From positions 182,428,497 through 182,492,496 of the forward strand of contig NC_081292.1 of NCBI RefSeq assembly GCF_030435805.1: a DNA stretch of 64,000 nucleotides. Reading direction: 5' to 3'. The position numbers and the translations under genes are program-made. Below the pieces are notes generated by a model that did no database searches, was not told where the DNA came from, and worked only from the letters and a program-made list of their open reading frames with translations. The stretch is from Mustela lutreola. Taxonomy: Eukaryota > Chordata > Mammalia > Carnivora > Mustelidae. Positions 43,896 to 56,759 of this stretch are shown one piece after another (the first letter of the stretch is position 1; each line of letters opens with the position of its first letter).

Positions 43896-45008
43896 CTAGC
43901 GGTCCAGGTTCATAGTCCAGTGCTTGGCTCCGGTCGCGCAGCTGTCCCTGGCGGCCGAGGAGGAGGCGGGGGCCGCGGGCGCCCCCCCGCTGGGTGGACC
44001 CCCGACGCCCGCGGCGGCCTCGCCCTCGTTCTTGAGGTCTTGAAAGACCTGCGTGAAGAAGTGGGGGTCGGCGTTGAGCCGCAGCATCTGGGGGCTGAGC
44101 CGCTGGATGAGGCGCAGGCAGCGTTGCCAGAAGCGCTCCTTGTCGGGCTCCACGAGGAAGGGCTTGAGCGGGTATGAGATCTCGTTGCCCATGTAGGAGT
44201 AGGCGAGGTAGAGGCAGGTGAGGAAGGCGGCCTGCAGCTCGGCTGCCGACGCCAGCTCATCCCCGCGCAGCGACTCGCGGCACAGCAGGTACACGAACAC
44301 CAGGTTGGCGGGCGTAATGAAGGCCTGGTCTTGCCAGCCCTGCAGCAGCAGCGAGCGGTCCACTCCGCGGAACCAGCCCACCAGCTCGCCCGGGCTCAGC
44401 TCCTTGAGGCGGTAGCAGCGTCGGCACACGAAATCGCCCAGGCAGCGCAGCAGCTCGCCGGTGGACGCCTGCACGATGACCCGCCGCGGCGAGCCGCCAG
44501 GCACCGGCGGCGCCGCTTGAGGGGCTGGGGGTGGCGGCGGCGGCGGCTTTCCCCCGCCCGAACCCGGCGGCGGGGCGGCCGCGCTGCCCCCCGACGGCGG
44601 CTCGCAGGTGGCGGCGGCCGCCGGCACGGTGGGCACCGGCACCGCCAGTGGCTTGTTGGCGCCGCCGCCGTCTGGGGGGTCCCGGCCCTTGCGGAGAAGG
44701 TTCTCGCGGTTGCGTTGCTGGACCAGGGGGTCGGGGCCAGTGGACGCCGGCTTGGGCGTCACCTTCTTGCTGCCTTTCTTCTTCTTGGCGGACGCGGCCA
44801 CCAGGCGCTTCCAGGTAAGCGCGGAGATGAGCACTGACGGCCGCTTGAGTCGGCTCTCGCCTTTGCCGCCCTTGCCTGCTGGCGGCGCCCCGTAGCCCCC
44901 CAGAGCCTCGTCCCCCGCGGGCGGCGCTTTCTTCTTCTCTTCGGGCAGCCCGCCGGGCCTCCGGCCCTTGGCCGAAGAGGCGGGGGAAAGAGACAGCACC
45001 GTGCCCAT
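43896..45008 (-). CDS. CDK5R2: CDK5R2 (p39), CDK5 activator 2
   Basis: Neuronal and neuroendocrine activating subunit of CDK5, a non-cyclin protein with a cyclin-like fold. It is a single uninterrupted coding exon of 370 residues (the human protein as I recall it is 367; small Ala/Gly/Pro length differences explain this). MG at the start followed by [10 protein letters not shown] is the N-myristoylation signal that anchors p39 to membranes. Lys-rich stretches follow (residues 25-27, 75-82), and a Pro-rich tract lies at 155-170. The conserved CDK5-binding region begins at about 174 ([21 protein letters not shown]) and runs to about 327 ([14 protein letters not shown]). The C-terminus is KHWTMNLDR. 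The gene lies in a CpG island and points toward FEV. Confidence 0.98.
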   Translation of the reverse strand: MGTVLSLSPASSAKGRRPGGLPEEKKKAPPAGDEALGGYGAPPAGKGGKGESRLKRPSVLISALTWKRLVAASAKKKKGSKKVTPKPASTGPDPLVQQRNRENLLRKGRDPPDGGGANKPLAVPVPTVPAAAATCEPPSGGSAAAPPPGSGGGKPPPPPPPAPQAAPPVPGGSPRRVIVQASTGELLRCLGDFVCRRCYRLKELSPGELVGWFRGVDRSLLLQGWQDQAFITPANLVFVYLLCRESLRGDELASAAELQAAFLTCLYLAYSYMGNEISYPLKPFLVEPDKERFWQRCLRLIQRLSPQMLRLNADPHFFTQVFQDLKNEGEAAAGVGGPPSGGAPAAPASSSAARDSCATGAKHWTMNLDR

Positions 45009-45311
45009 CCTGCAGAGCGGGGCCGGCGCCCGGGCCCCGGTGGGAACCGCGGGCGGCGCCGCTGTCGCCGCCGCCTCTGCTGCAGCCCCCGGAGACCCGG
45101 CGGTGGGGGGCCTAGCCCCGGCCCGGGCGCGGGAACGGGCAGGGGAAGGTGGTTGCTTGGCTGCTCCGCGGCGGTTGCTCGGAGTCTGAGCTGCGCCAGC
45201 TGCAGCGTCAGCCCCACCCCTTGGACCCCGTCTTTAGCCGCGCCGCGCCCCGCCTCACGCAGCCAATCCTCACTCGAGTTGCCCTTCTGACCGGCAGCTC
45301 CTCTGGCCAAT
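45009..45311 (-). promoter_or_regulatory. CDK5R2: CDK5R2 promoter/CpG island with two CCAAT boxes
   Basis: The CpG-dense island continues upstream of the ATG to about 45.3 kb. Two CCAAT motifs on the plus strand (45263-45267 and 45307-45311) lie about 255 and 300 bases upstream of the start codon and are inverted relative to the gene. No TATA box is visible, so a TATA-less start at about 45.05-45.2 kb is expected. Confidence 0.6.
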
Positions 45312-46902
45312 AGAAGCTCGCATACCAATCTCAAGTCCCGCCCTACCCCCCACCCTCTATCTCCGGTCCTTTCCCTTCCCCAGAAAGGGGAAAGGGGGAG
45401 GAGGTGGCCCTGGTTCCAAGGGCCTCCTCAGGGTCAGAGCTGGGGAAAGGGGTCTGCCGGCTCCCACTCCCCCTCACATCGCCCCTCCCTCGCCCCCGCA
45501 AATCCCAAGGCCCTGGGTCAGCTTGTTTTGATGTATTGGATGGCGGTGGCAGAGAAGCGATGGGAATAGCCTCTCCCCCTTTTTGATTATGTGCTGGGGG
45601 CAGCGTGGGCAGTGAGTGCTTCCCCAGGGCGCCCCACGACCTGCGGGGTCGAACTACTCTGGGCTTTTCCAATATGGCCACAGGTGGATTACAATCTCTT
45701 AGCTCTCCTCTCCTCCCTTCCTTCCATGAGGCCACCATGATGGGCTTGTGGGGGAGTTCAGTAGGTGTGTTCTTGCTCTACCTGTGATGGGGTCCCTGTG
45801 GGGCGCGGACCTACCTGCAGATCACAAGTCCCCTCCTTGGGGGCCTTTGCTTTGGGGGCGGTCAGACCCTCAGCTAGATGCCCCAGTTTGCCGTTTGCTG
45901 ACCTGGTTCTCTGTAGCTCGGTGTGTAGGGGGACACCATAGTCTCTGCTCCCTGGGTGGCTCCTCTCCTGCTCTTCTTCCCCACCAACACACCCTGATCT
46001 CACACTTGGATGAGTGATGAATGATTAGTTCCTGGAGAAGTGCTGGAAATTGGATGGGTTGGTCTCCTGAGACTCAGACAGAGCCTGGTCTCCTGAGGAG
46101 GCAGGACCTCCTGGGCAGAGGGAGGCCCAAGAGGGTTGATCCAACCTCGAGCTTAACTCTGGTCCAGGTTGAAGTGAGCTTTCATTGTTAAATTCTTCCT
46201 GCCATTCAGGTCCCAACTGTCTAGACCCCCCACTGCAAGATACTAGGCTGGGTCCTGCCCATTTCTCTCTGTTCCCCCCTCAGCACCCACAAGGCCTTTG
46301 TCCTCTGGGCCTTACCTGCAGGTCCCGAGCCCACCTGGTTCTGGAGCTGTTCTACGAACCTTACAGGACAGTGTCCACCTTTCTCCAGGCTTGCTCCCTG
46401 TAGCTCCCCAACATGAAATTCTTCCAACTTTTTAAGTAGGCCTTGGAGGTGGGTATGATGGGGAGAGAAACCTGGGCTATGTATTCAGCAAAACCCTCAG
46501 AATTATCCTTGGAGTCACTTCTGTCTTCGTAGACCACCAAAATGACTTCCAGAGACCACTGCTGTCAGTCTGTGTGTATGCACATGTGTGGGTGTGGCTT
46601 CATCCATATAGGCTGTTCCAGAATTCCCTTAGGCTGCAGCTGCTGCCACCAGAGGCACCTGCTTTTCTCAGCTCTCCCACAGCCCCTGCTCACTCACACC
46701 TTCCTGGAGGCTTATGGTCTGGTTGTCTCTATTCCCTATCTCTTTACCACCCTACACACGCAGACTTGTACCTCCTTCCTGACTCAGCACCCAATGTGCC
46801 CTTCTCAGCAAGGTGTCTCCTGGTCCCTTGAGATCTGATCATTACTCCCCTCCTTGAAGCCTGACCTAACCTATACAACCTCTCCTTCTCCCCCTAGTTG
46901 CA

Positions 46903-46926
46903 AAAAAACAAAAACAAAAACAAAAA
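46903..46926. repeat. (AAAAAC)n simple repeat
   Basis: Repeating AAAAAC units read directly in the sequence. Confidence 0.85.
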
Positions 46927-47963
46927 ATGGTTTCCTCTTTTCAGCTCCTGTAATTGGTCCTACTTCCTCCTACAAGGCCTTCTGAGTCAGCCTTTATCTG
47001 ACACCCAAGGAACAGTAGGCTCACCGGTAGTTAAGGACAGGTTGCACAGAGACTGAGTTGCCCTAGCAGAAACCTGTGGGTCTGAATGGCACATGGGTCC
47101 TCCCAGCTCTAGTCCCAGGAGTCCCTCACTGACGTAAGGCCTATTACTGGTGTCATGTAGGATAAGATCTTCTATCTGTACAACACCCACAGATGCGACC
47201 ACCATGATACCCCGACTCCAGGCTCAGTTGTGACCTTCTAGTGTTCCCTGGGTCAGAACAAAGAATTCTCTTTCCTACTTCAGGATCCCCCAAACAGGTC
47301 CTGCCCCCACCAAGGACTTAAATGGTCTTACTCCCCTTCTCAATCTTCATCTCGTCCCACGTCAGACCTTCTCTCTGGTTCACATTTTCCACCCTTCTAC
47401 CTCGGTTATCTTTCTTGAATCTCTGAGCTCCTACCACTGGGCCAGTACCCTTCCTCAAACCACTACCTCGCCTCCTTCCATCCAACTCTTGAAAATCCAC
47501 CTCCTCCAAGAAGCCTATTTGGACTGATGGCAAGGGACCCAGTGCTCTTCCTGACATCAGTCTTTCTAATCTCTTTTCCCAACAACAGCTGCTGTATGAC
47601 AACTTGTTCACAGGCTGGGCTGAGTCCTGAGTCAAAGATGTGCGAAATGAACATGGATGGAATTTTTAAAGGAAGCAGACAAAATAGTCAAAACAGATCC
47701 ATAAAAAAAAATAACAACATTTCTGTTATTAAAAAAGAACACAAACATTAGTGGAGGGGAGAGGGGGATTATTTTTCTACAGGCTGGAGGCCAAGGGAAA
47801 TAAGAAAGACTCCAGGGGGAAGGTAGTCTTTACAGAAGGGCAGCGCCTCCCCACCACATTGCAGGTGTACTTTTCCAGTCGGGTTATGTTTATGTCTATA
47901 TTCTGTGATTGATTCAATTATCTGTATTAGGATCTGTAAGTCACTTCTCATCCGTCCATTTCT

Positions 47964-48167
47964 TTCTTTTTTTTTTTTTTTAAGATTTTATTTATTTGAC
48001 ACACAGAGAGACACACTGAGAACAGGGAGGAATACAAGCAGGGGGAGTGGGAGAGGGAAGCCGCTTCCCACTGAGTAGGGAGCCTGATGTGGGGCTCGAT
48101 ACCAGGACCCTGAGATCATGACCTGAGCCGAAAGCAGATGCTGAACTACTGACCCACCCAGGCACCC
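47964..48167 (-). mobile_element. CAN-SINE
   Basis: Minus copy with a ttgacacacagagagacac body. Perfect 17-bp duplication ctcatccgtccatttct at 47947-47963 and 48168-48184. Confidence 0.95.
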
Positions 48168-50501
48168 CTCATCCGTCCATTTCTCATGGATGTGTGTGCT
48201 TCTCTGGGCCAGGGCTGGCTGTATCAGCCTCCCCTTAGCTGAGATCTCCCCACACCCCATCGAGGCCAGGCTCCTTGTCTGTCTCCATCACTTGGTAGGT
48301 TACCTAGAACAGTGCCCTGTCCAGATAGATGGTTATTCCTGAAGGCCCTTTAAGGCAAGAACTATAGGCGTAGGTCAAGAATTGGAAGGCTTGGATCAGG
48401 GTATTAGCCTATGTAGGAACACAGCCTTATCATTGAAGATTACCACCAACTCCACCTTAGAGATGAGCCCTTCACTGACCCATCCTGGGAAGATGAGCCC
48501 CATCTTTTAGGGAACATCTCCAGGTAATGCTGCTCAGACTCCTCTGCCCTTTGGCTATTTTTATCTCCTTCTCTGAGAGGCCAATAGTCTAGGAAGCAGG
48601 AGGTAGGGGTTCCAGTCATTTCAGCTCTCTGGGCCTCCTTTTCTTCATATTAAGATGTAGGGATTCTATACATGTTACTTTTATTATTGGACAATGAATA
48701 TTAAAGACATCAGATAACATCTTGGGGATTGGACTTAAAAAAAAAAAAAAGGATTCTTAAAGCCTCTTCCAATTCTACAATTCTGACTCTAAATAAAACC
48801 CATCCTATGAATTTGTTTCATTTTCTAGCTCCAGCCCTGTGTGGTTCTCCCTAGTCTGTTTCTGCCTGATGGGCTCAGGTTTGTTTGTGCACGGCATCCC
48901 TGAGGCCTGTCCTTCTGCGGTTTAGCCAGGGAGAGGAAGGGGAGCCTGCTCAGGCTCACAGTCATGCAAATCTCCCTAGGTCCCTCCAGACTTTAATGGG
49001 GCCCCTGTAAAGTTTGGAGGCAAAGGACAGGATGCCAAGGTGGTCCAGGGTCTCCCTAGTAGACATTAAGGCTGGAGGCTCCGCAACCTACAGTCATTGC
49101 ATCCTATGTCCCCAAGGGACCCCTACACAGAGGCTGATGACAAGGAAGGTTCTTAGAACAGCCAGCGTGGAGACCCAGCCTGGACATCTGAATGCTTGGT
49201 CCTGCTGCTTGCACCCCTTCTCTGAGCCAGGATCCCCACCTCAGGGTCTCAGCTCCTGAGGTGTGCAAAGTGTGGGGGGGGGGGGGATATGCAGCTGCCC
49301 GGCCTTCCTTCCCTCTCCCAAAGACCTTAGAACAGAAGAGCTGGGGTGGAGGGAAGCAAGGCCCCAAGAGGCAGTGGAGGGAAAACTCTTCCCCAGGAGA
49401 CAGTGGGGAGTGGGGAAGGGGGACGAGCAGAGAGAAGAGATGAACCTGACAAAGGAGATACTGCCCACGGTCAGAAGAAGCAGAGATACTGCCCCATGTT
49501 CTCCCATCCTTCCCACTGAAGCAGGCTCCTTGCCAGAAGGACTTAACCGAGGAGGCCAAATGGAGGTTTCTTAGAACAGAGAAGGGAGTAGAAAGCATAG
49601 TTGAGGAAGAAGTGCCCTGGGGCAGGGAGAGGCGGAATGATGCTGAGATGCTGGATTAGGGGTTGGAGGGCTCCTTTTCCTTTCCGTAGGCTCTGCCTCC
49701 TTCCTTAATACAGCCTTGGTCTCCCTTTCAGGTTAGCAGTGTCAACCCCCCTCATCCTTACCCCTGGATCTTCTCTCCCCAGTGCCCCCACTCCTGCTTT
49801 CACCTCCGTGGTCTCCACCTGAGCCCAGCTTTCTCCTTCCAATCCTTCCAGCTCCCTTCAGGAGCTTTATTTCTTGGTCCATTTTGTCCTGCCCCCGCCA
49901 AGCCCTTTCGCCCCTCCTCCCTTTCGTGCCCACCACAAACATCACCCCCCACTCTGTCTCCTCCCTGCCCCTGCGGGTACCCAGCATAGCACTCCAGATG
50001 TAGGAGCAGATCAAGAAGGGCGGGGGTGGTGGCTGTTGGCTTTTCTGGGATATTCTTAGCCTGTCTGGGGGCTGGAGCTGGAATCAGTGTTTCCATCTCA
50101 ACTAGGCAGGTGGCTGCGGGGAAACTGCTCCTGTGACTGGGTCTTCATCTCGTTCCAGGTCCCTTTCCTTGTCCTCCTATGCCTCCCTTCCACTCTGTGG
50201 GCACAGACCCCTGTACCCTGAGGTGGGGGCTTCCCTCCACCCTGGCCTAGTCCCAGGGAGGTCTCAAAACCCTGCTCTTGGAGACTGTTGGGGAAAAGAA
50301 GGCCTTTGAGAACTCGAGGTCAGATGTTCCCTGGATCCACACACAGCCTTTGCCCCTCTGCCCCAAGGTGGGCTTCCTTCTGCCCCGACAACCCCTGCTT
50401 GGTGTTTGGTCCATAGACTCTAGTCGTGACCATGACAGCCTTTCTTATCTCAGAATACAGGACTTCTTCAGGGGCCCTGGAGTTCTAGAAGCTCTCTCTC
50501 T

Positions 50502-50694
50502 TTTTTTTCTTTTTTAAGATTTTTATTTATTTGTTTGACAGAGATCACAAGTAGGCAGAGAGGCAGGCAGAGAGAGAGAGAGGAGGAAGCAGGCTCCCTG
50601 CTGAGCAGAGAGCCTGATGTGGGATCCCAGGACCCTGGGATCATGACCTGAGCCGAAGGCAGAGGCTTTAACCCACTGAGCCACGTAGGCGCCC
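50502..50694 (-). mobile_element. CAN-SINE
   Basis: Minus full-length copy ending gagccacgtaggcgccc. Imperfect duplication ctagaagctctctctc / ctagcagctgtctctt. Confidence 0.93.
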
Positions 50695-50859
50695 CTAGCA
50701 GCTGTCTCTTGAGAGAGTCAGAGCCCTGGGGTCCAGGCCTCTTTGGGGATTGAGTAAGGGGCTTTCTGGCCAGATTCCTCTGTTGGCAGAGGGAGGTGAA
50801 AAATAGATCTTACTCCTTCATAAATAGCACAGAATATATTTGTCACCTTAAAAGAGACA

Positions 50860-50987
50860 GATAGTATGGGGGTTCCTATGTGGGCCCTAGAGTCATGCAG
50901 GTCTGGGAGACTTGGGACAATTTCTTAATTCTTTTGAGGTCTATAAAAGTAGAACATCACAGAAGTGTTGTAAGATTTTACTGATCT
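50860..50987 (+). repeat. MIR SINE remnant, cut by CAN-SINE
   Basis: Forward-MIR order (ctagagtcatgcaggtctggg, cttgggacaatttcttaatt, then agaagtgttgtaagatt) breaks off where the next SINE begins. Confidence 0.6.
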
Positions 50988-51177
50988 GGGCACCTAGGTG
51001 GCTCAGTCAGTTAAGCATCTGACTTTGGCTCAGGTCATGGTCCCACGACCCTGGGATCAAGGCTCACAGGGGGCTCTCTGCTCAGCGGGGCGTCTGCCCC
51101 TCCCCCATGATCGTGATCTCTTTCTCCAGCTCTCTCTCTCAAATAAATAAATAAATAAAATCTTGAAAAAAAAAAAA
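50988..51177 (+). mobile_element. CAN-SINE
   Basis: Plus copy with the cagttaagcatctgac variant. Duplication agattttactgatct / agattttattgactt. Confidence 0.93.
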
Positions 51178-51596
51178 AGATTTTATTGACTTTCACAATG
51201 CCCCACAATGCTTGTATATTCTGTGGGCATGGTGCTTGGTGTTCATAAATGTGGGTTATTACAAATTACATTCTCACCATTATTTTTACGGAACAGGAGA
51301 GGTTCGCTTGACCTGTCCCTTTATCATGTTTTGTTTGGTTTTGTTTTTTCCTCATAAGAACATTCTTCATTACTGTCAGGATAGTACCATCATTACTTTG
51401 GGTTTGGTTGAGACCAAAATTGACACCATTCTTTCTTTTTGGCTATTGTACTGGTGGCTATCTTACTCGGACTGTCCCTTGGGGCGGGGCCGGTGGCTTG
51501 ATTTGATTCCTGAGGTCCCGAAGTCCTGGCAGCATACCAGGTACTTGTCCCCTTCTCTGGTCCAGTGTGGGCCTCATTAATTTGGTGAACCTCAAT

Positions 51597-51787
51597 GCTC
51601 TTGGGTGGCTCAGTTCGTGAAGCGTCTGCCTTCAGCCCATGTCATGATTCGAGGGTCCTGGGATCAGGCCCTGCATCTGGTTTTCTGCTCAGCGGGCAGC
51701 CTGCTTCTCCCTCTCCCTCTGCCCCTCGCCCCTGCTCTCCTCTCGCTCACACTGGCTCTCTCAAATAAATAAAATCTTTTTTAAAAA
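51597..51787 (+). mobile_element. CAN-SINE, head lost
   Basis: Plus copy beginning inside the head (cttgggtggctcagttcg) and ending in aaataaataaaatctttttt. It is followed directly by a G-rich run. Confidence 0.9.
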
Positions 51788-51795
51788 TTGTGTGT

Positions 51796-51818
51796 GGGGG
51801 GTGGGTGGGGTGGGTGGG
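51796..51818 (+). other. G-quadruplex-type run
   Basis: Five G-tracts of three or more separated by single T bases (51796-51801, 51803-51805, 51807-51810, 51812-51814, 51816-51818). Confidence 0.7.
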
Positions 51819-52846
51819 TGTGTGAGCCTCTGTGTGTCTGCTGTGTGCCAGGCACCGTCCTGGCCCCGTGTTCTGACTGTGTTTTTTCAGGGGGCACGCT
51901 CTGGATACTCCTCTTATCCCCGCTGTCTTTCCAAAGCTCTAGAGACTCCACGTAGTCAGTTTCAGTTTTCAAGGGCTTTTGAGAAAGTGTTCTGCAAAGT
52001 TATAAAATCTGCATTAGCAAATACTGCTTGAGAAATTGTAGCCTATGAGGTCCCGGGCTACGTGCTGGGACCAGGAAAAAAAAAATGTGAGGTAGGACTT
52101 CAGCTTTCAAAGAACATACAACAGAGATGATAGAGACATGAGCAGTAATACTAGTAAACTGACCGGTGTCCTGTGATCAGCTAGGGAGGATGGGATTGGA
52201 CCAGTGGGCTAATCTGCCCATCCCCCCACCCCACCCCCACCCCCACCTTCCACCACCGTAGCTAATCTCCGGCTTGTCCTGAATTCTCAAGGGTAAGCAC
52301 CTACTGGCAGGGAGTCAAAATCAAGTTAACTAAGTTCCAGTTTCGCCGTCTCTTACTGGGTTCTCCCCAGCCCATGGCCTTCCCTGTCTGACCCCAAGCT
52401 GGGATGATGATAAACACCATTTGCAGGGCAGACCAGGGCCTCAGCAAGTCCCTGCTTGCAGTGACAGACTCCCACCCTTGGAGCAGGAGGTGTAATGTGT
52501 TACTGTGCACTCGTGAAGAGCCCCAGTGGGTCTGTTAACTGGCCCAACATCGTAGGAGACACTTCTGTTCATCTCCTACTTGTCTGGTGTGAGGGACAGG
52601 TGGGGGATGGGCTGTGAAACACGTTCATTAATTTACACTTCCATCTCCCTGATCTCAAAATATAAAGACAATCCTTTATTTTCACCTCCTCTGAGCATAA
52701 AAAAAGCAGTTCTAACTTTATAAGCTAGAGCCCCACATAGACTCACTTTTGATTTTGAGTGTGGAGAAGAGTAAGAAAGTTGTCCACTGGATTAGTTAGT
52801 AGTTCCTAAACTGCTCGGCTCAGCAGAACCACCCTGGGTCGGCCTG

Positions 52847-52870
52847 GGCGGGGGGGGGGGGGGGGGGGGG
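52847..52870. repeat. Poly(G) run
   Basis: A run of about 22 G bases. The exact length in the assembly may be unreliable. Confidence 0.85.
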
Positions 52871-54060
52871 CACTTCGTTAAAATACAATTTCTGGACTCT
52901 ACCTCAGACCTATGGAATCATAATTTCTTCAGGTGGACTTAAGGTGGCATCATTATCAGAAATTTTTAAGAGGGAGAAGAAAATTCTGGCAGAAGGCTAG
53001 ATCCCACGTGTTCTGTCTTGCCCCACTATGGTTGTTGTTAGCCAAGCACTCTCTGGTGAAAAAAATATATATATATATCCTTATTTGCCTTTGGGAAACC
53101 CCTTCTTTAACACTCCCAATCCATGTGGGTTTTACCTGCCTAGATTTAAGACAAACCCAACCAGCTGCTGTCCTGGTCCCAGTGGGTCAGGGATGAGCTG
53201 GTGGCCCAAGCCAGTCCAATGAGCCTCAGTTCTTGAAGTTTTTCTAGAACTACTGGGAACAAGGTTCTTCTTTCCCCTCTGAGGTTGCTCAGCTGGTGGG
53301 ATGAAAGCCTTGAGATGCTGGACCCCACTTGGGGAAAGGTCATCTGAATGAAAGCACAGAGCAAGAGTCAACAGATGGAGAGAGACATTCCTGATGTGAT
53401 TCTAGCTGCTGGATCCAGCTGGGCGTGATATAGAGCTATAATCCAGTAAATGTCCTTCCTCCTCACTACCCCCCCCCCCCAATTTTAAGGTTATTTGAGT
53501 TGCAAACCTAACATTTGCCAGCAAAACAATCCTACCTAATGAACTTACTTCTGGAAATTTGTTGGTAACTTCGGAGAAGTTCATGTTTGTTCTTAATGAC
53601 TAAGGAGGGTGGTCTCTGACATCTGGTTGTCTGTGAAGGACTGAATCTGGAAGAGACACGGTTGATCTGCCCTGGATTTGAGCCCAAGGCCTGTTTCCTA
53701 CTAGATTCCTCAGACCTCTTGTCCAAACCATAGCTGGTGACTGGAGTTCAACACGTCCCAGTGTCCCTTGCTCAAAGTAAAAGCCTTGGGACTGGAAAGC
53801 CTTTCCCTCCAACATGTACAACTGTCAAGTCTTCTTCCTGGAAGGCTGCCAGCTTGCATTCCTTAGGTATCAGCTTTCTGCTCAGATAAGAAATCTGATG
53901 CTTCACCCTCCATCATGCTTCTGAATCAAGTTTGCTCCAACCAGTGTAAGAGGTGGCTGTGGCCAACACAGAATCATTCATTATCATTAGGGCCATTAGC
54001 ACAGTGTCTCTTGGGGGGCTGGGGTGGGGGTGGCTTTGAATTTTAAGCTGCCCCAGGATT

Positions 54061-54269
54061 ATTATTTTTTTTAAGATTTTATTTATTTATTTGAGAGAGA
54101 GAGAGAGAGAGAGAGATCACAAGTAGGCAGAGAGGCAGGCAGAGGGCGGGAGGGGGGAGGCAGGCTACCTGCTGAGCAGAGACCCTGATGTGGGGCTTGC
54201 TCCCAGGACCCTGAGATCATGATCTGGGCCAAAGGCAGAGGCTTAACGCACTGAGATGCCCAGGAGCCT
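54061..54269 (-). mobile_element. CAN-SINE with (GA)n expansion
   Basis: Minus copy with a gagagagagagagagagaga stretch. Perfect 13-bp duplication ctgccccaggatt at 54048-54060 and 54270-54282. Confidence 0.95.
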
Positions 54270-54506
54270 CTGCCCCAGGATTCTTGTCCAGGACTCCAGA
54301 ACTCCTTGTCTGGTCTGCCTCTGAGGAGCTTTCTGGGGGAGAGAGGGCAGTTAGGATGCCAGTCAAACCAAAATTTTCAATTACCACGTGGTTCATATCT
54401 GACCTTTTTTTTTTTTTTTTAACTCCAAGGTTATTTACTTTTAGATTGTTTGTGGATTATTCTTCAGTGGGACAATATTTTCCTATCCCACTCTGTGGTC
54501 CAAACA

Positions 54507-54669
54507 CTTTTTTTTTTTTTTTAAAGCGGGAGAAGCAGACTCTCCACTGAGCAGGGAGTCTATGTCAGGCTCGATCCCAGAACCGTGATGTAAATCTGAA
54601 TCAGATTCAGTTCAGATCGTGATGTGAACTGAAGTCAGACGCCTAACTGACTGAGCCACGCAGGTGCCC
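54507..54669 (-). mobile_element. CAN-SINE, internally rearranged
   Basis: Minus copy lacking the usual A/T tail segment, with a duplicated cgtgatgt block near 54575-54625. It ends gagccacgcaggtgccc. Confidence 0.85.
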
Positions 54670-54685
54670 CTAAATACACATTCTT

Positions 54686-54870
54686 TTCTTTTTTTCTTTT
54701 AAAGATTTTATTTATTTGACAGATAGAGATCGCAGGTAGGCAGAGAGAGAGGAAGGGAAGCAGACTCCCCACTAAGCAGAGAGCCCAATGTGGGGCTCAA
54801 TTCCAGGACCCCGGGACCACGACCCGAGCTGAAGGCAGAGGCTTTAACCTACTGAGCCACCCAGGTGCTC
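54686..54870 (-). mobile_element. CAN-SINE adjoining the previous copy
   Basis: Minus copy with a perfect 16-bp duplication ctaaatacacattctt at 54670-54685 and 54871-54886, inserted just past the previous SINE. Confidence 0.95.
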
Positions 54871-55439
54871 CTAAATACACATTCTTGATGGTGATTCTAC
54901 GTGACTTGGGCATCCACTCATAATTCATCTTTCCATTCATGCATTCAACACAAATTTGAGTGTGTGGAAGTTTATTTTCCTTTTTCTTTTCATAAATTAA
55001 ATCCAACTTCTAGCACATCCCTACTGAGTGGAGAGAATGTAATCTTAGCTGTTGTGGGGACTCTACCTCCTCCCAAAGGTGACAAGAAATTTCCAGAAAA
55101 CAAAAGGTGTCCTTTGGGGACACTCATTGTCCAAGCCCAAAGGGCATCTCAAAGTCTGTCGTGTCTACTTTTTCTAGGCTATAACCGAGAGTCAGGAATC
55201 TTTAAAAGTGGTTATAAAAATATGTGAGACACAAAAAAGGTATAAAAAAAACCATATCCACCTCCTAGTTCAAATAAAATACTACCTACAGTTTAATCCC
55301 CTTATCTTCTCCTCCCCAGCAGCCCCCTACCACCAACCACCCAAGAGAATGAATAACATTCTGGATTTGGTGTTTGTCTTTTCCATACATTTCTTTATTC
55401 TCTTACTGCCTGTGTAGATCCTGATTAAGCAAATGTGTG

Positions 55440-55845
55440 TGTTATTGCTACATAACAATTACCATAAACTTAAACATGAAGAGGCTTAAACAACATTTAT
55501 TCATTAGCTTCCTTCTGTAGGACAGACGTCCAGGCAGGCTTGGTTTGGTTCTCTACTTAGAATTTTACAAGACCCATCAAGGCGGGTTTTCTTACATGGA
55601 GACTCTGGGCAAGAGGTTGTCGGCAGTTCTTGGCAGTTACAGGATTGAAGTCCTCATTTCCTTGTGGGCTGTTAGCTGGAGGCTGCTCACAAGTCAGCAA
55701 TTGTGCATCCAATCCTGATCACACTTGAAATATCTCTTATTTCCCCTTCTTTGACAGGCTGAAGAAAACTTCCTGCTTCAAAAGAGTATGATTGGGTTAG
55801 TAAGACTCCCCCAAATAGGCTGCCTATTTTAAGGTCAACTGATCT
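55440..55845 (-). mobile_element. Fossil LTR-type repeat, MaLR-like (uncertain)
   Basis: The stretch from attgctacataacaattacc to the aggtcaactgatc region resembles the end of old MaLR-type LTRs read in reverse. It is heavily decayed, and the family is uncertain. Confidence 0.3.
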
Positions 55846-56111
55846 ACTGTTTTGGATATTTTAATACAGATAATAATAGATAATATTCATCTTTCTATTA
55901 GAGTAAATCTGCCATAATACTTTTAATGGACATCTGGTGTTCAATTATGCAGATATTTGTTTTACCAATATTTCTTTTAAGAAAATTTTCTAATATGGCA
56001 CAAACCGAAGAACCACAGTGAAAGTCCATATATTTGCCATCTACAGTCTATAATTAACCTTTTACTACACTTGCTTTATCACATATCTATTCCTCTATCC
56101 AACTTCTTTTC

Positions 56112-56295
56112 TTTTTTTTTTTTTTTAAGATTTTATTTATTTATTTGGCAGAGAGACAGTAAGAGAGGGAAACAAGAGAGGGAGAGGCAGGCTTCCCACT
56201 GAGCAGGGAGCCTGATGCGGGGCTTGATCCCAGGACCCCGGGATCATGACCTGAGCCGAAGGCAGATGCTTAACAACTGAGCCACCCAGGCACCC
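56112..56295 (-). mobile_element. CAN-SINE
   Basis: Minus copy. Duplication tatccaacttcttttc / tatacaacttcttttc at 56096-56111 and 56296-56311 (one difference). Confidence 0.95.
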
Positions 56296-56504
56296 TATAC
56301 AACTTCTTTTCCAAACTACATTTCAAAATAAGTAAGGTCATGGTTTTTTGATAGGTTTGTCCATTATAGTATCTCCAGCACCTACAACAGTGCCTGGCAA
56401 AAAAATAAGCATTCTATAAATATTTAAATCAATAAACTCAAGAAAACTGTGAAAATTTATATAGCTCAGTAAATCATGTTATACAAACATAATGAGAGAC
56501 TCAA

Positions 56505-56740
56505 GACAGACGTCCCTCTCTCCAGGAAGCCTTCCTTGAATGACCCCTATCCCCTGCCAAGCTAGGTTGAAGATCTTTCTCTGTGGTCCCATAATATCTG
56601 GGATTGGAGCATCCGTCTCATTGCATTTAAAGCATTGTATTATCATCATTTTGTATATCTATTTCCGCTATAGATGGTGAGCCTCTTGAAGGCAAGGACA
56701 ATTTCTCATTTGCCTTTGTACCCCAATGCCTAGTACAATC
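56505..56740 (+). mobile_element. L2 LINE 3' fragment
   Basis: ccaggaagccttccttgaatgacccc, gccaagctaggttgaagatc and tagatggtgagcctcttgaaggcaaggacaattt follow the L2 3'-end order. Confidence 0.85.
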
Positions 56741-56759
56741 CCTTACCTAGTAAATTATA

